64,000 nt of DNA from Robertmurraya sp047302285 (GCF_047302285.1 NZ_CP154845.1:2356001-2420000); one strand, 5' to 3'. Shown: positions 42,234 through 51,121, numbered from the stretch's first letter. The notes: generated by a model from the letters alone, not told the origin. Numbers and translations: made by a program.

Positions 42234-43091
42234 TTATTCTAATGATTTTTGTTGTGAATCAGCATTTCTTTGAATGAACACTTGATGCGGGAATGGAATT
42301 TCTATCCCATTTTCGTCAAATGCTTCTTTTATTGCTTTTCTTAATAATCGTTCTACTGTCCATTGCTCACCGTTTACCGTTTTCGCGATAACACGGAGTA
42401 TGACATCAGAAGTACCAAAGGCTTGTACACCAAGAACATTAGGCCCTTCTACAATCGTTGGTGTTTCTTCTGCAACTCTTTCACACGCTCGCTGCATGAC
42501 ATCAACCGCTTGGTCTATATCATCTGCATAAGAAATTCCGATATCTACCAATGCCCGCATATTCCCTCGTGAATGATTGCTTAAACTGGTAATTTCACGG
42601 TTCGGAATATAGTGTAGAGTCCCGTCGAAGCTGCGAATTTGCGTTGTTCGCAATCCTACCGCTTCAACAATTCCATCATAGTTGCCAACAGTGACGTAAT
42701 CATTGACATCGATTTGTTTCTCTAATAGCAGGAAGAAGCCTGTCACGACGTCACTAACAAGACCTTGGGCACCGAAACCAACTGCTAGACCAACGATACC
42801 AGCACCAGCGAGTAAGCTTGCAATAGGGATGTCAAGAATACTAAATACAGTAAGGATAAGAACAAAAATCAATGCATATGAACATATATTTTCAGTTAAG
42901 CGATGCAAAGTTAATGCTCGACCTTCACTTATATCCTGACGTTTCATGACATTTTGAAATGTACTATCTAGGATTTTTCGAACAATTCGTCTGATGAGCC
43001 AAAAGGCGATCAATACTCCAATAATTTGTAGGATAATCAAGCCGCCTTTAATTAACAAACCTTCCCAATCGATATTTACAATATCAAACAT
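42234..43091 (-). CDS. Small-conductance mechanosensitive channel
   Basis: 285 residues, MscS family. Three membrane segments precede the pore helix GAGIVGLAVGFGAQGLVSDVV near residue 93. The beta domain has VTVGNYDGIVEAVGLRTTQIRS near residue 136 and the C-terminal cage domain follows. Releases osmolytes on hypo-osmotic shock. Resembles B. subtilis YkuT in length; paralogy is not resolved. GAAAGGATGTTCAT precedes the ATG. Confidence 0.9.
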   Translation of the reverse strand: MFDIVNIDWEGLLIKGGLIILQIIGVLIAFWLIRRIVRKILDSTFQNVMKRQDISEGRALTLHRLTENICSYALIFVLILTVFSILDIPIASLLAGAGIVGLAVGFGAQGLVSDVVTGFFLLLEKQIDVNDYVTVGNYDGIVEAVGLRTTQIRSFDGTLHYIPNREITSLSNHSRGNMRALVDIGISYADDIDQAVDVMQRACERVAEETPTIVEGPNVLGVQAFGTSDVILRVIAKTVNGEQWTVERLLRKAIKEAFDENGIEIPFPHQVFIQRNADSQQKSLE

Positions 43092-43184
43092 ATGAACATC
43101 CTTTCTTTTTCCCTACGATAGACATAAGTGTACAAAAATCTCATTTTATTTTCTACTGTTCATCATTTGATAAACAACAAAAAA

Positions 43185-43206
43185 GATGAAACCATTTGAT
43201 TTCATC
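43185..43206 (-). terminator. Weak hairpin after the small membrane protein gene
   Basis: GATGAAA/TTTCATC with an 8-base loop; the reverse strand continues TTTTTTGTTG. Partly overlaps the stop codon. Confidence 0.7.
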
Positions 43207-43396
43207 CTCGTTTATTGCCTTCATTCTCTGGAAAGAGAAAATAAGAAATGATTCCTGAAAAAATGACCGCTCCTAGAGTAATAAGCATTCTAATGGAAAA
43301 GTCAATTTCAGAATAGCCTGTTTGTAGCATCCAAGTGGCTACCACTCCAACAATAATCATGATCGGAATAATAAAAGTGATTCGTTTTGTTTTCAA
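43202..43396 (-). CDS. Small membrane protein, unknown function
   Basis: 64 residues with two hydrophobic helices (FIIPIMIIVGVVATWML and MLITLGAVIFSGIISYFLF) and charged ends. TTG start after AAAAGGGGAACAATCGC. No family recognised. Monocistronic. Confidence 0.6.
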   Translation of the reverse strand: MKTKRITFIIPIMIIVGVVATWMLQTGYSEIDFSIRMLITLGAVIFSGIISYFLFPENEGNKRG

Positions 43397-43468
43397 GCGA
43401 TTGTTCCCCTTTTACTTCTTTATCCCTCTTATTATAACGGTCAAGCTTTCATTGGTAAAATACAAGCT

Positions 43469-43795
43469 TTAATAATGCTTCTTTAAGGTATAAACCCGTG
43501 CAGAAAAAATAAACAATCCGTTCATATTATTTTGAATATATTCATCAATATTAGCGATTGCTTGACTAGCTCTTTCAATTAATCGTTCGCTTTCACGAGG
43601 TTCCCAACAAAATTGATTAAGTCGTACAATCTCTGCTCCTAAAGCTTGCAAACGATACTCATCGATAAGATTTTTAAGCCGGAAAAGTTTATCTGGATCA
43701 AAAAGATAGTCTTTATCTTGGCTATGACGAACATAATTGGCGAAATGTATTAAATTTTCTCCGAATAAAATGGCTCGTTCTTGTTCAAAATTCAA
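43469..43795 (-). CDS. Hypothetical protein
   Basis: 108 residues, predominantly helical (ILFGENLIHFANYVRHSQ, LIDEYRLQALGAEIVRLNQF), no membrane segment. TTG start after GTAAGGAGGTCTGACGT, so the gene is well supported. Family not recognised. Upstream is the start of a run of spore-like genes reading rightward. Confidence 0.62.
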   Translation of the reverse strand: MNFEQERAILFGENLIHFANYVRHSQDKDYLFDPDKLFRLKNLIDEYRLQALGAEIVRLNQFCWEPRESERLIERASQAIANIDEYIQNNMNGLFIFSARVYTLKKHY

Positions 43796-43927
43796 ACGTC
43801 AGACCTCCTTACAATAGCTTCATCACTTATAAATATGTATGTGATTTAGTCGTTTTTTAGAAGATCTGTCCTGGCATGAATAACCTAATTGGTTATTGGA
43901 AACCTAGAAATGAGGAGGTGTACATAA

Positions 43928-44068
43928 GTGAAGAAAGCTAATAAGCGGGGGCAAAAGGCAGATTCTATGAATGCGATGGATCAGGGTCTCAACCTCGTTT
44001 CACAAACCATTAATAATGCAACCGGGGTCGATAAAGGGAATGATGGGAAAAAGGGAAATGAAGTATGA
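43928..44068 (+). CDS. Small hydrophilic protein, possibly sporulation-related
   Basis: 46 residues, Lys-, Asn- and Gly-rich: MKKANKRGQKADSMNAMDQGLN, then SQTINNATGVDKGNDGKKG. GTG start after GAGGAGGTGTACATA. A TGAATA-like -35 with an imperfect AACCTAG -10 lies about 40 bp upstream, spacing 18, which hints at sigma-G but is weak. The composition resembles minor spore-core proteins and the next two genes are coat proteins. Below the size of most gene callers. Confidence 0.55.
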   Translation: MKKANKRGQKADSMNAMDQGLNLVSQTINNATGVDKGNDGKKGNEV

Positions 44069-44121
44069 TTTGCTTCATCATCTCTTATGGTAATGATAAA
44101 AAACGAATAAAGGAGTAGATT

Positions 44122-44400
44122 ATGCAATATTCACAGCAATCACCAATGACTTCGCCTCCACCGGCGATTACAACAAAAGACTTGTCTTATTTAAAGGATG
44201 CAATGTCTTGGGAATTACTTGCTTTTAAGAAGTTCCACTTTTATGCTGAACAAGTAAATGATCAGGAAATTAAACAATCATTCGAACAGGCAGGAAGAAT
44301 GCATCAAAATCATTATCAACGTTTACTTACCCACTTACAAGTGAATAACAATGCGATCATGTCAAATGTACCGAATCCGAATCAAGGTCAACAGCATTAA
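44122..44400 (+). CDS. CotF-like spore coat protein
   Basis: 92 residues. Pro-rich N-terminus (QQSPMTSPPPAITTKDLS) then a ferritin-like helical hairpin, LKDAMSWELLAFKKFHFYAEQ and IKQSFEQAGRMHQNHYQRLL, typical of the short CotF family. AAAGGAG precedes the ATG by a good distance. Paired with the next gene, with only 19 bp between. Confidence 0.8.
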   Translation: MQYSQQSPMTSPPPAITTKDLSYLKDAMSWELLAFKKFHFYAEQVNDQEIKQSFEQAGRMHQNHYQRLLTHLQVNNNAIMSNVPNPNQGQQH

Positions 44401-44419
44401 AGAAAGCAGGTGAAAATGG

Positions 44420-44761
44420 ATGCAAAACCAACAACAAAACAAGCAAATAGCTAATCCTTCTACTGGGCAATTACCAAAAGTAAAAACACCAGAAATGAAT
44501 GAAAGAGATTTTATGAATGATGGCCTTTCTACGTGTAAATATTTAACAGATAGTTTAAATATCGCTGTTCGTGAAGCGAGTCATGACCAGTTATACAATG
44601 AATTACTGAATATGCTAGAAGAAACGCATCATAGTTCAAGACAACTTTTTAATCTTATGTTTAAAAAAGGATGGTATAAACTAGAAGCGGCTGAACAACA
44701 AAAAATCGATCAAGCTCACCAGCAATTTAGTAATTACTCTACGCAGTTTCCGTACCAATAA
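44420..44761 (+). CDS. CotF-like spore coat protein
   Basis: 113 residues. Gln/Asn-rich N-terminus followed by CotF-domain segments MNERDFMNDGLSTCKYLTDSLN, EASHDQLYNELLNMLEETHHSS and MFKKGWYKLEAAEQQ. Resembles B. subtilis YhcQ/YraD type coat proteins. Start at ATG 44420 after CAGGTGAAAATGG. Second gene of a two-gene coat operon. Confidence 0.82.
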   Translation: MQNQQQNKQIANPSTGQLPKVKTPEMNERDFMNDGLSTCKYLTDSLNIAVREASHDQLYNELLNMLEETHHSSRQLFNLMFKKGWYKLEAAEQQKIDQAHQQFSNYSTQFPYQ

Positions 44762-44861
44762 TGGGGGGATATTTTCTCCCTGTTTTTTATGTTCAAAATA
44801 AAAGGACCACGATTAGGTCCATGAATTTTTGAAGATAACTAATCCTATTCTATTTCTTTTC

Positions 44862-45089
44862 TTAAGGCCTCTCCTCTCTATCATCTCGCGATAATGGAAA
44901 ATATTGATTTTTACTGTTTCTAGATTTGCTAGAGGCATAAAAATATGAAGCTGCTAGCGCTGATGCTGCTGCACTTACACTTAATACTCCAACCCTTCTA
45001 AATTTAAAAGGCTTCCTTCTTTTCTCGATACGACCGTCCTCCCTCCTACTAATTAGTATTAGCGTATACAGATCCTCCTCTCCTTTCAA
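44862..45089 (-). CDS. Possible small membrane protein with unresolved start
   Basis: A frame with a likely transmembrane helix (VLSVSAAASALAASYFYAS) and charged tails. The upstream part of the frame reads directly through two ribosome-binding-like stretches (GGAGAGGAGGAT and AGGAGGGAGG), yet no ATG, GTG or TTG follows either at a normal distance. The only standard in-frame start (TTG, 45089) precedes both. CTG or ATC starts are possible. I report it with low confidence and the upper boundary unproven. Confidence 0.35.
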   Translation of the reverse strand: MKGEEDLYTLILISRREDGRIEKRRKPFKFRRVGVLSVSAAASALAASYFYASSKSRNSKNQYFPLSRDDREERP

Positions 45090-45221
45090 CTAATATGTCA
45101 GATTTTATGACATCATTTCCAAAATTATAGAATTTCTTTAAAATATTATATTGGTCTATGACAAGCTGAAATGGGAATAAAATCTATAGTTAAAGATGTT
45201 CTATAGAAAGGAGATAGTACA

Positions 45222-45869
45222 TTGCCATATTATTGGGGAGTGGATTCAGCCACTACGGTATCGAAGGATTTATATGATTGTGTACTAAAGAACTTTGGGA
45301 AACCAACCTATTGGGGAAGATATTTAGCCCCTATTCCGGGAAAGGTGGATGTGTTAACAAAAGAAGAAGTAAACTTGCTCCACAATAGCGGCACCAAGGT
45401 CCTTCCCATATACAGCAATTTCGATCAGGCGATCGGTTATAGAGAAGGCGCAGTTGTCGCTCAGAATACAATATATCAAGCGAGGAGAATTGGGGTGCCA
45501 AATGGCAAAGTCATTTTTGCCAATATTGAAAATCACTATGACATAGACGAGGCCTGGATTAGAGGTTTTGTTGATGGTATATATACCAGTGGCTATAAGC
45601 CTGGGATTTATCATGATCCTGTCACCGGTCCGTTCAGTCGAGCCTATTGTGAAGCTGTGGCCAACGATAGTAAAGTAGGCAATCAAGTAATTTTATGGAG
45701 TGCTGAACCAGAGTCTGGGGTAACGAAGGCTAGAAGAGCTCCCAACTTCCGTCCACGAAAGCCACCTTGTAAGGCGAATGTATGGGGCTGGCAATATGGT
45801 AGAGATTCAAACGTTTGTCCGATTGATACCAATCTCATTAATGGACAATTATATGAGTTACTTTGGTAA
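45222..45869 (+). CDS. DUF1906 (glycoside hydrolase-like) protein
   Basis: 215 residues, no signal peptide. Starts YYWGVDSATTVSKDLYDCV and has YWGRYLAPIPG, VLPIYSNFDQAIGYREG, VIFANIENHYDIDEAWI, YKPGIYHDP and VWGWQYGRDS. This is the DUF1906/Rv2525c fold related to GH25-like barrels. Family members act on or bind cell walls and are often fused to binding domains; here it is single-domain. TTG start after AAAGGAGATAGTACA. Catalytic activity is not proven. Confidence 0.78.
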   Translation: MPYYWGVDSATTVSKDLYDCVLKNFGKPTYWGRYLAPIPGKVDVLTKEEVNLLHNSGTKVLPIYSNFDQAIGYREGAVVAQNTIYQARRIGVPNGKVIFANIENHYDIDEAWIRGFVDGIYTSGYKPGIYHDPVTGPFSRAYCEAVANDSKVGNQVILWSAEPESGVTKARRAPNFRPRKPPCKANVWGWQYGRDSNVCPIDTNLINGQLYELLW

Positions 45870-45875
45870 TTCCAT

Positions 45876-45911
45876 GACAAAAGACATTCTCTTTTAGGAA
45901 TGCCTTTTGTC
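45876..45911 (+). terminator. Hairpin after the DUF1906 gene
   Basis: GACAAAAGACATTC/GAATGCCTTTTGTC, one mismatch, 8-base loop. No T-tract, so it is only a probable terminator. Confidence 0.45.
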
Positions 45912-46108
45912 CTCTCTAAAAAAATTGTGTAACGAGTTGAACGACGACTGGACCAATTAGGACAACAAAAAGGGTTTGTTAAAAATACATAATCTCTGAC
46001 AAAATATTCTAATTTTACAAAAATTCTGATATAATATAAATAGGAACAAACTCGGCGGCTGTATCTATGGCAATGGGCGTCTAATAACTTGAAAAAGGAG
46101 GTTCGTCT

Positions 46109-46699
46109 ATGTACAAAATTAAAGAAAAAGAAAAGCTTTTTATCTATACAGGGCCAGATGGTTCTGGAAGGAAAACAGTGGCGAAAATGGTGGCGACGGC
46201 TTTTGATATGGAAACGGTGCTTTCTTACACGACACGTCCTCCTCGCCATTATGAAATAAATGGGGAAGACTATCATTTTGTAGATGAAGAAACATTTATG
46301 AAGTTACATCAAGACGGTGAATTTTTAGAAGCTGTTGAAACAGATGGCATCCATTATGGTATACGAGAAGCAGATATTGTAAAAGCCTTCGAAAATCACC
46401 ATCTCGTCTACTTAACCTTAAATCCAGAAGGTACGGAAAAATTAAAGAATGTGTACGGGGATCGTGTGATGAGATTTTTCATTTATGCAAACCGGGATAC
46501 GGTTATAAGCAGACAAAAAGAACGAGGCGATAATGAGGCAGATATTGAACGTCATCTAGCCCATTATGATGAAATTATGGCCTACAAAAACGAATGCGAA
46601 TACGTATTTGAAAATTATGATTCTCCGCAAATTTCGTATCAGATAAGCGAAGAAATTGAGAAATTTTTAGACCGGGATATGATTGTAACGGATTACTGA
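46109..46699 (+). CDS. Guanylate-kinase-like protein
   Basis: 196 residues, guanylate kinase fold. P-loop GPDGSGRKT near residue 14 (classical is GPSGVGKGT), GMP site SYTTRPPRHYEINGEDYHFV near residue 38, and the lid ISRQKERGDNEADIERHLAHYD. A housekeeping gmk would be near other genes (yloD) and is probably a separate gene, so this may be a paralogue of different role. The P-loop is unusual: it has Arg-Lys-Thr where GKGT is normal. AAAAGGAGGTTCGTCT precedes the ATG. Confidence 0.8.
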   Translation: MYKIKEKEKLFIYTGPDGSGRKTVAKMVATAFDMETVLSYTTRPPRHYEINGEDYHFVDEETFMKLHQDGEFLEAVETDGIHYGIREADIVKAFENHHLVYLTLNPEGTEKLKNVYGDRVMRFFIYANRDTVISRQKERGDNEADIERHLAHYDEIMAYKNECEYVFENYDSPQISYQISEEIEKFLDRDMIVTDY

Positions 46700-46709
46700 T
46701 CATTGTAAC

Positions 46710-46741
46710 AAAAGCAGGATGCAAAAGTGCTCCTGCTTTTT
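46710..46741. terminator. Bidirectional Rho-independent terminator
   Basis: AAAAGCAGGA/TCCTGCTTTTT with an 11-base loop. It ends the guanylate-kinase-like gene and the leftward lrgB-like gene, whose stop lies at its 3' side. Confidence 0.9.
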
Positions 46742-47435
46742 AGATCACTGAAGTAAGATGAATCAACGCCGGTATAAGTGATTTTGCCCAAATCATGGTA
46801 ATGAATGCAGCAAAAATCATCGCTAAGGTTGAAAAGGTTGCTTCCTGTTCCCCATATTCCCTTGCTTTCGAAGTACCAACCCCATGGGCACTCATCCCGA
46901 GCGCCAGTCCTCTTGCTAATGGAGATTGAATCGAAAGACCATTGATTACATGAGGGCCGATAATTCCTCCCACTATACCTGTAATGATAACGAAGACCGT
47001 TGTTAAAGTTGGCAGACCACCGATATCTTTTGAAACCTCTATTGCAATTGGAGTTGTAATCGATCGAGGTAAAACACTAATCAAAAAGTTTGAGTTCAAT
47101 TTAAACACCAATGACAATGCAAACGAACTAAATATCGCAACAAGGGTTCCGCTTGTTAAACTGATAAGGATGATGGAAATATTTTTCTTAATAACCGGAA
47201 GATGTTTATAAATCGGAATAGCAAAGGCAATCGTAGCTGGCCCCAACAAATGAGTTAAAGCAGCAGTTCCCTCCATATACTGATCGGCAGATATATGAAG
47301 AGGCATAATCATCATAATCAATAAAAATGGACAAAGTAATAGTGGATGAAAAATAGCAATAGAATATTTTTGATACATTTTTTTAGTAAAAAAATAAAAG
47401 AGACAAGTAATAACAGTCATACCAACATACATCAT
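46740..47435 (-). CDS. lrgB: LrgB/CidB family membrane protein
   Basis: 231 residues, about seven membrane segments. Family blocks are GPATIAFAIPIYKHLP near residue 86, the conserved LPRSITTPIAIEVSKDIGG near residue 143, and LGMSAHGVGTSKAREYGEQE near residue 199. LrgB works with the holin-like LrgA in murein hydrolase control, or in plastid-type glycolate and pyruvate export. The ATG overlaps the stop of lrgA by 4 bp. Confidence 0.88.
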   Translation of the reverse strand: MMYVGMTVITCLFYFFTKKMYQKYSIAIFHPLLLCPFLLIMMIMPLHISADQYMEGTAALTHLLGPATIAFAIPIYKHLPVIKKNISIILISLTSGTLVAIFSSFALSLVFKLNSNFLISVLPRSITTPIAIEVSKDIGGLPTLTTVFVIITGIVGGIIGPHVINGLSIQSPLARGLALGMSAHGVGTSKAREYGEQEATFSTLAMIFAAFITMIWAKSLIPALIHLTSVI

Positions 47436-47800
47436 ACTGGATCACGCTCTTTCTTTTTAAAAATAATATCTGCGATAAAGGCTGTTGAGCCCATAACAAT
47501 CAAGGTACTAAGTCCGATCAAAAGTAATGTTTCAAATCCTTGTAGACTTAAAATTTCATCATAATTGATAATGCCAACTGCTGCTGGAACGAAAAAGAGA
47601 AGGAGCTCTGCTATTAGCCAGGTTGCTCCCTTCTCCACCCATTCTATTTTTACGATTTTTAAACAAAGTGCAATAAAAAGTAGGAATAGTCCGATCATGG
47701 AGGCAGGAATGGGAATCGGAAGTAAAGCTTTAATACCAACGCCTAAAAACAAAAACAAATGAATAAATAGAATTTGTGTGGCAATCATGATTATTTTCAT
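47432..47800 (-). CDS. lrgA: LrgA/CidA family holin-like protein
   Basis: 122 residues, four membrane segments. Family motif: LLPIPIPASMIGLFLLFIAL near residue 30, then WLIAELLLFFVPAAVGIINYDEIL near residue 64. Two ATGs, 47806 and 47800, follow AAGGAGGGAGC; the second is better spaced. With lrgB it forms an operon; the LysR gene 77 bp upstream on the same strand is the likely regulator (CidR/YwbI type), which responds to acetate-linked metabolism in relatives. Confidence 0.85.
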   Translation of the reverse strand: MKIIMIATQILFIHLFLFLGVGIKALLPIPIPASMIGLFLLFIALCLKIVKIEWVEKGATWLIAELLLFFVPAAVGIINYDEILSLQGFETLLLIGLSTLIVMGSTAFIADIIFKKKERDPV

Positions 47801-47882
47801 CCGCATGCTCCCTCCTTTTAAATGGATATGAACATATTACAACGTTCAAGTGCATGCGTAAAATACATATTTATTATATCTT

Positions 47883-48788
47883 TCATAACTTTAGGTTATA
47901 TCCTATTCGAGTTGAAGAATGATTGGAAATATAATTGATAAACGTTCTTCCTGCATATGAGAGATATTTATCCTTTTTGGTAATGACCGCAAGATTCCAT
48001 GGCGTGACAGGTACAAACTCAATGATTCGAACCTTTTCATTTGTGACCCGATTACAAATCGAATCTGGGAGAATCGTTACTCCTAGGTTGGCGGCAACCA
48101 TTTCAGACATTAAATCCCATTGAGAGCTTTTAAATAAAATATTCGGTTCAACCCCTACTTGAATAAATTTCTTCCACAGGATGTCATGTAAAGCAAAATC
48201 CTCATGATAAAAGATAAGTTCTTCATCTTTAAGTTCTTTAAGATGGACTTTTTTAGAGCTTGCCAGGCGATGTTCATGATACACCAACAGTTTCATCCTC
48301 TCTTCGACAATTGGATAAATGTTAAAGATTCTCCCATTCACCGGAAGAACAACAACGCCAAGATCTAGTTCTCCATCATCAACAGATTTGACGACTTTCG
48401 CTGCACCGTATTCCGTTACATTCATTTTTATTTTCGGATATTTTTTATGAAAATCAGCCATCATATTGGGAAAAAAGAGACTTCCGATGATCGGAGGGAG
48501 CCCTATTTGTATCTCTCCCTTTTCTAAGTTGGTTAAATCATTCAGAGTCCTACTCATATTATCAATTTCAGAAAAAATCTTTTGTGCATATTCCATAACG
48601 ATTACCCCAGCATCAGTGAGCTCATTCGATTTATTTGAACGCAAGAGTAAGGTCATGCCAAGTTCATCTTCTAATCCCTTCATCATTTTACTCAAAGCTG
48701 GTTGAGAGACATGCAAAATTTCTGCCGCCTTCGTAATACTTTTGCATTTTGCTATTGTAAGAAAATATTTCAATTGCCGTATTTCCAT
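47883..48788 (-). CDS. LysR family regulator (CidR/YwbI-like)
   Basis: 301 residues. N-terminal winged helix MEIRQLKYFLTIAKCKSITKAAEILHVSQPALSKMMKGLEDELG, then a LysR effector domain with GEIQIGLPPIIGSLFFPNM near residue 92 and GVVVLPVNGRIFNIYPIVEE. GGAGGTGTAATAA precedes the ATG. Adjacent to lrgA-lrgB-like genes in the same direction, unlike the divergent arrangement of B. subtilis ywbI/ywbHG. Regulation of those genes is inferred. Confidence 0.87.
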   Translation of the reverse strand: MEIRQLKYFLTIAKCKSITKAAEILHVSQPALSKMMKGLEDELGMTLLLRSNKSNELTDAGVIVMEYAQKIFSEIDNMSRTLNDLTNLEKGEIQIGLPPIIGSLFFPNMMADFHKKYPKIKMNVTEYGAAKVVKSVDDGELDLGVVVLPVNGRIFNIYPIVEERMKLLVYHEHRLASSKKVHLKELKDEELIFYHEDFALHDILWKKFIQVGVEPNILFKSSQWDLMSEMVAANLGVTILPDSICNRVTNEKVRIIEFVPVTPWNLAVITKKDKYLSYAGRTFINYISNHSSTRIGYNLKL

Positions 48789-48927
48789 TTATTACACCTC
48801 CAAAACTCGATCTATTACTCATTATTAGCACGATTTAACAGGACGAACAACCCCTATATTCCATCTTCAACCATTTACAAAATACATTTTACCTCCTATA
48901 ATACTTTCGTACATATGAATATATCCA

Positions 48928-49115
48928 TTCACTCATATAATCGCGGGGATATGGCCTGCAAGTTTCTACCAGTGTACCGTAAATATACTGACTATGAGTG
49001 AGCAATGGGAATATCTCACCCTTTTTAGGTGAATATTTCAGTATCCTTCTAATTGTAACCTGGAGGTCATTGGCTCACTCATGTTTGAGGAGTGCGATGA
49101 TGTTCAGGTTTTTTT
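48928..49115 (+). promoter_or_regulatory. Guanine/xanthine-sensing purine riboswitch with terminator
   Basis: Aptamer 48930-49000: P1 CACTCAT/ATGAGTG, with the conserved core TATAATCGCGGGGATATGGC, CTGCAAGTTTCTACC and TACCGTAAATATACTGACTAT. A terminator follows (49057-49115), AACCTG.../...CAGGTT plus TTTTTT. ATGAGTGAGC (48994-49003) in the P1 3' strand is exactly complementary to GCTCACTCAT (49073-49082) in the terminator 5' arm, giving a 10-bp antiterminator. So ligand binding stabilises P1, frees the terminator and switches off xpt-pbuX, the known B. subtilis mechanism. C74-type specificity for guanine is expected from the TCTACC...GACTAT junction. Confidence 0.93.
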
Positions 49116-49133
49116 CATTATAGGAGGAAAAAT

Positions 49134-49721
49134 ATGAAACGATTAAAAGATAAAATTAGAGCAGAAGGAAAGGTTCTTTCCTCGCAGGTATTAAAGGTAG
49201 ATTCATTCTTAAATCACCAAATCGATCCAGTATTGATGGTTGAGATTGGAAAGGAATTTGCCAAAAGATTTAAAGATGAGAAGATTACAAAAGTGTTAAC
49301 GCTCGAATCTTCTGGTATTGCACCTGGATTGATGGCTGCTTTAGAACTAGAGGTTCCCGTTATTTTCGCTCGAAAACGAAAGTCACTTACACTTGTCAAC
49401 GATTTACTGACAGCAAAGGTTCATTCTTTTACGAAAAATGAAACAAACGAAATCTCTGTATCCAATCAATTTTTACGTAAAGAAGATAACGTTTTGATTA
49501 TTGATGATTTTTTAGCCAATGGACAAGCCGCCTTAGGTTTAGTCGATATTGTCAAAGCTGCTGGTGCAGAAATTTCAGGTATTGGCATCGTCATTGAAAA
49601 ATCATTCCAAGATGGTAGTCGTCTCCTTCAAGAACAAGGTTTTCGCGTAGAATCCCTTGCACGAATTGCTTCATTAGATGAAGGCGTTCAATTTAAAGAT
49701 GAAGTGGAGGCTACTCGATAA
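49134..49721 (+). CDS. xpt: Xanthine phosphoribosyltransferase
   Basis: 195 residues. Converts xanthine and PRPP to XMP in purine salvage. PRPP-binding type I PRTase motif NVLIIDDFLANGQAALGLVDI near residue 120, and LESSGIAPGLMAALELEVPVIFARKR near residue 61. TAGGAGGAAAAAT precedes the ATG. Its stop overlaps the pbuX start (TAATG). Under purine riboswitch control. Confidence 0.96.
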   Translation: MKRLKDKIRAEGKVLSSQVLKVDSFLNHQIDPVLMVEIGKEFAKRFKDEKITKVLTLESSGIAPGLMAALELEVPVIFARKRKSLTLVNDLLTAKVHSFTKNETNEISVSNQFLRKEDNVLIIDDFLANGQAALGLVDIVKAAGAEISGIGIVIEKSFQDGSRLLQEQGFRVESLARIASLDEGVQFKDEVEATR

Positions 49722-51028
49722 TGGATAAAAACTTTTTCAAAACAACGTCATTAGGGATACAGCACGTACTTGCGATGTATGCAGGAGCTGTCATTGTTCC
49801 GATTATTGTTGGTGGTGCACTAGGATTATCAGGGGCACAGCTTACGTATTTAGTGTCCATTGATATCTTAATGTGTGGAGTGGCTACCCTTTTACAAGTG
49901 TGGAAAAATCGCTTTTTCGGAATTGGGTTACCAGTCGTACTCGGCTGTACCTTTACCGCAGTTGCACCGATGATTGCCATTGGTGGAGAACATGGCATTT
50001 CAGCTATATACGGTGCGATTTTAGTGTCAGGATTAATCGTTATGGTAATCTCTACTATTTTTAGCAAACTAGTAAAATTCTTTCCTCCAGTCGTTACCGG
50101 TTCTGTAGTGACAATAATTGGAATCACGCTTATTCCTGTTGCCATGAATAACATCGCTGGTGGTGAAGGAAGCTCAGATTATGGCTCACTAGCCAATATA
50201 ACTCTTGCCTTCTCTACCTTGTTATTTATTTTACTTTTGTATCGTTTCACAAAAGGATTTATCCGTTCTATTTCGATTTTAATCGGACTTATAGCTGGTA
50301 CAACTGTTGCTTATTTTATGGGAATGGTTGATTTTAGTGAAGTTGTTGAAGCATCATGGATACACATGCCATCACCGTTCTACTTTGGAATGCCAACATT
50401 TGAGTGGTCAGCCATTCTTACGATGACGATTGTAGCAATTATTAGTTTAGTAGAATCATCTGGGGTTTATTTTGTACTTGGAGAAATTACTGATAGAAAA
50501 ATCTCTGAAAAAGATTTGGCGAAAGGGTATCGTGCAGAAGGTTTGGCCATTGTGTTAGGCGGTCTTTTTAATGCATTCCCTTATACGACCTATTCTCAAA
50601 ACGTCGGTCTTATTCAGCTTTCTGGGGTTAAACGAACGAGTGTCATTTACACGGCTGGTGTTTTTCTAGTAATACTTGGATTAGTTCCGAAAATTGGTGC
50701 CTTTACAACGGTTATCCCAACATCTGTATTAGGTGGTGCAATGGTTGCAATGTTTGGAATGGTCATTGCAGCAGGGATTAAAATGCTGAGCAAGATCGAC
50801 TTCAACTCTCAGGAAAACCTGTTAATTGTTGCTTGTTCCATTGGAATGGGGCTTGGCGTCACAACTGTACCTGCTATTTTTGATAACCTTCCAGAAGGAA
50901 TTCATATTTTAACAAGTAACGGAATTGTAATTGGAAGCTTAACAGCGATTGTGTTAAATGTGATTTTTCATATTAAACCTTCTAGAAAAAAATCAAATCA
51001 TGCTCTTCATGAACAACAGGCATCATAA
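49721..51028 (+). CDS. pbuX: Xanthine permease
   Basis: 435 residues, about twelve membrane segments, NCS2/UraA family. Motifs include FGIGLPVVLGCTFTAVAPMIAIG near residue 66 and the QN-containing YTTYSQNVGLIQLSGVK near residue 286. Imports xanthine by proton symport. Second gene of the xpt operon, overlapping by 1 bp. Confidence 0.96.
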   Translation: MDKNFFKTTSLGIQHVLAMYAGAVIVPIIVGGALGLSGAQLTYLVSIDILMCGVATLLQVWKNRFFGIGLPVVLGCTFTAVAPMIAIGGEHGISAIYGAILVSGLIVMVISTIFSKLVKFFPPVVTGSVVTIIGITLIPVAMNNIAGGEGSSDYGSLANITLAFSTLLFILLLYRFTKGFIRSISILIGLIAGTTVAYFMGMVDFSEVVEASWIHMPSPFYFGMPTFEWSAILTMTIVAIISLVESSGVYFVLGEITDRKISEKDLAKGYRAEGLAIVLGGLFNAFPYTTYSQNVGLIQLSGVKRTSVIYTAGVFLVILGLVPKIGAFTTVIPTSVLGGAMVAMFGMVIAAGIKMLSKIDFNSQENLLIVACSIGMGLGVTTVPAIFDNLPEGIHILTSNGIVIGSLTAIVLNVIFHIKPSRKKSNHALHEQQAS

Positions 51029-51038
51029 TATCATCTGT

Positions 51039-51072
51039 GCACTCGTTATCTTTTGACGGGTGCATCTTTTTT
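51039..51072 (+). terminator. Rho-independent terminator after pbuX
   Basis: TGCACTCG/CGGGTGCA (one G-U) followed by CTTTTTTT, 12 bp after the stop. Confidence 0.85.
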
Positions 51073-51121
51073 TAACCTATAACCGTGTATCCCAATATAC
51101 TGTGAAAAAGGGTGAGGATAT

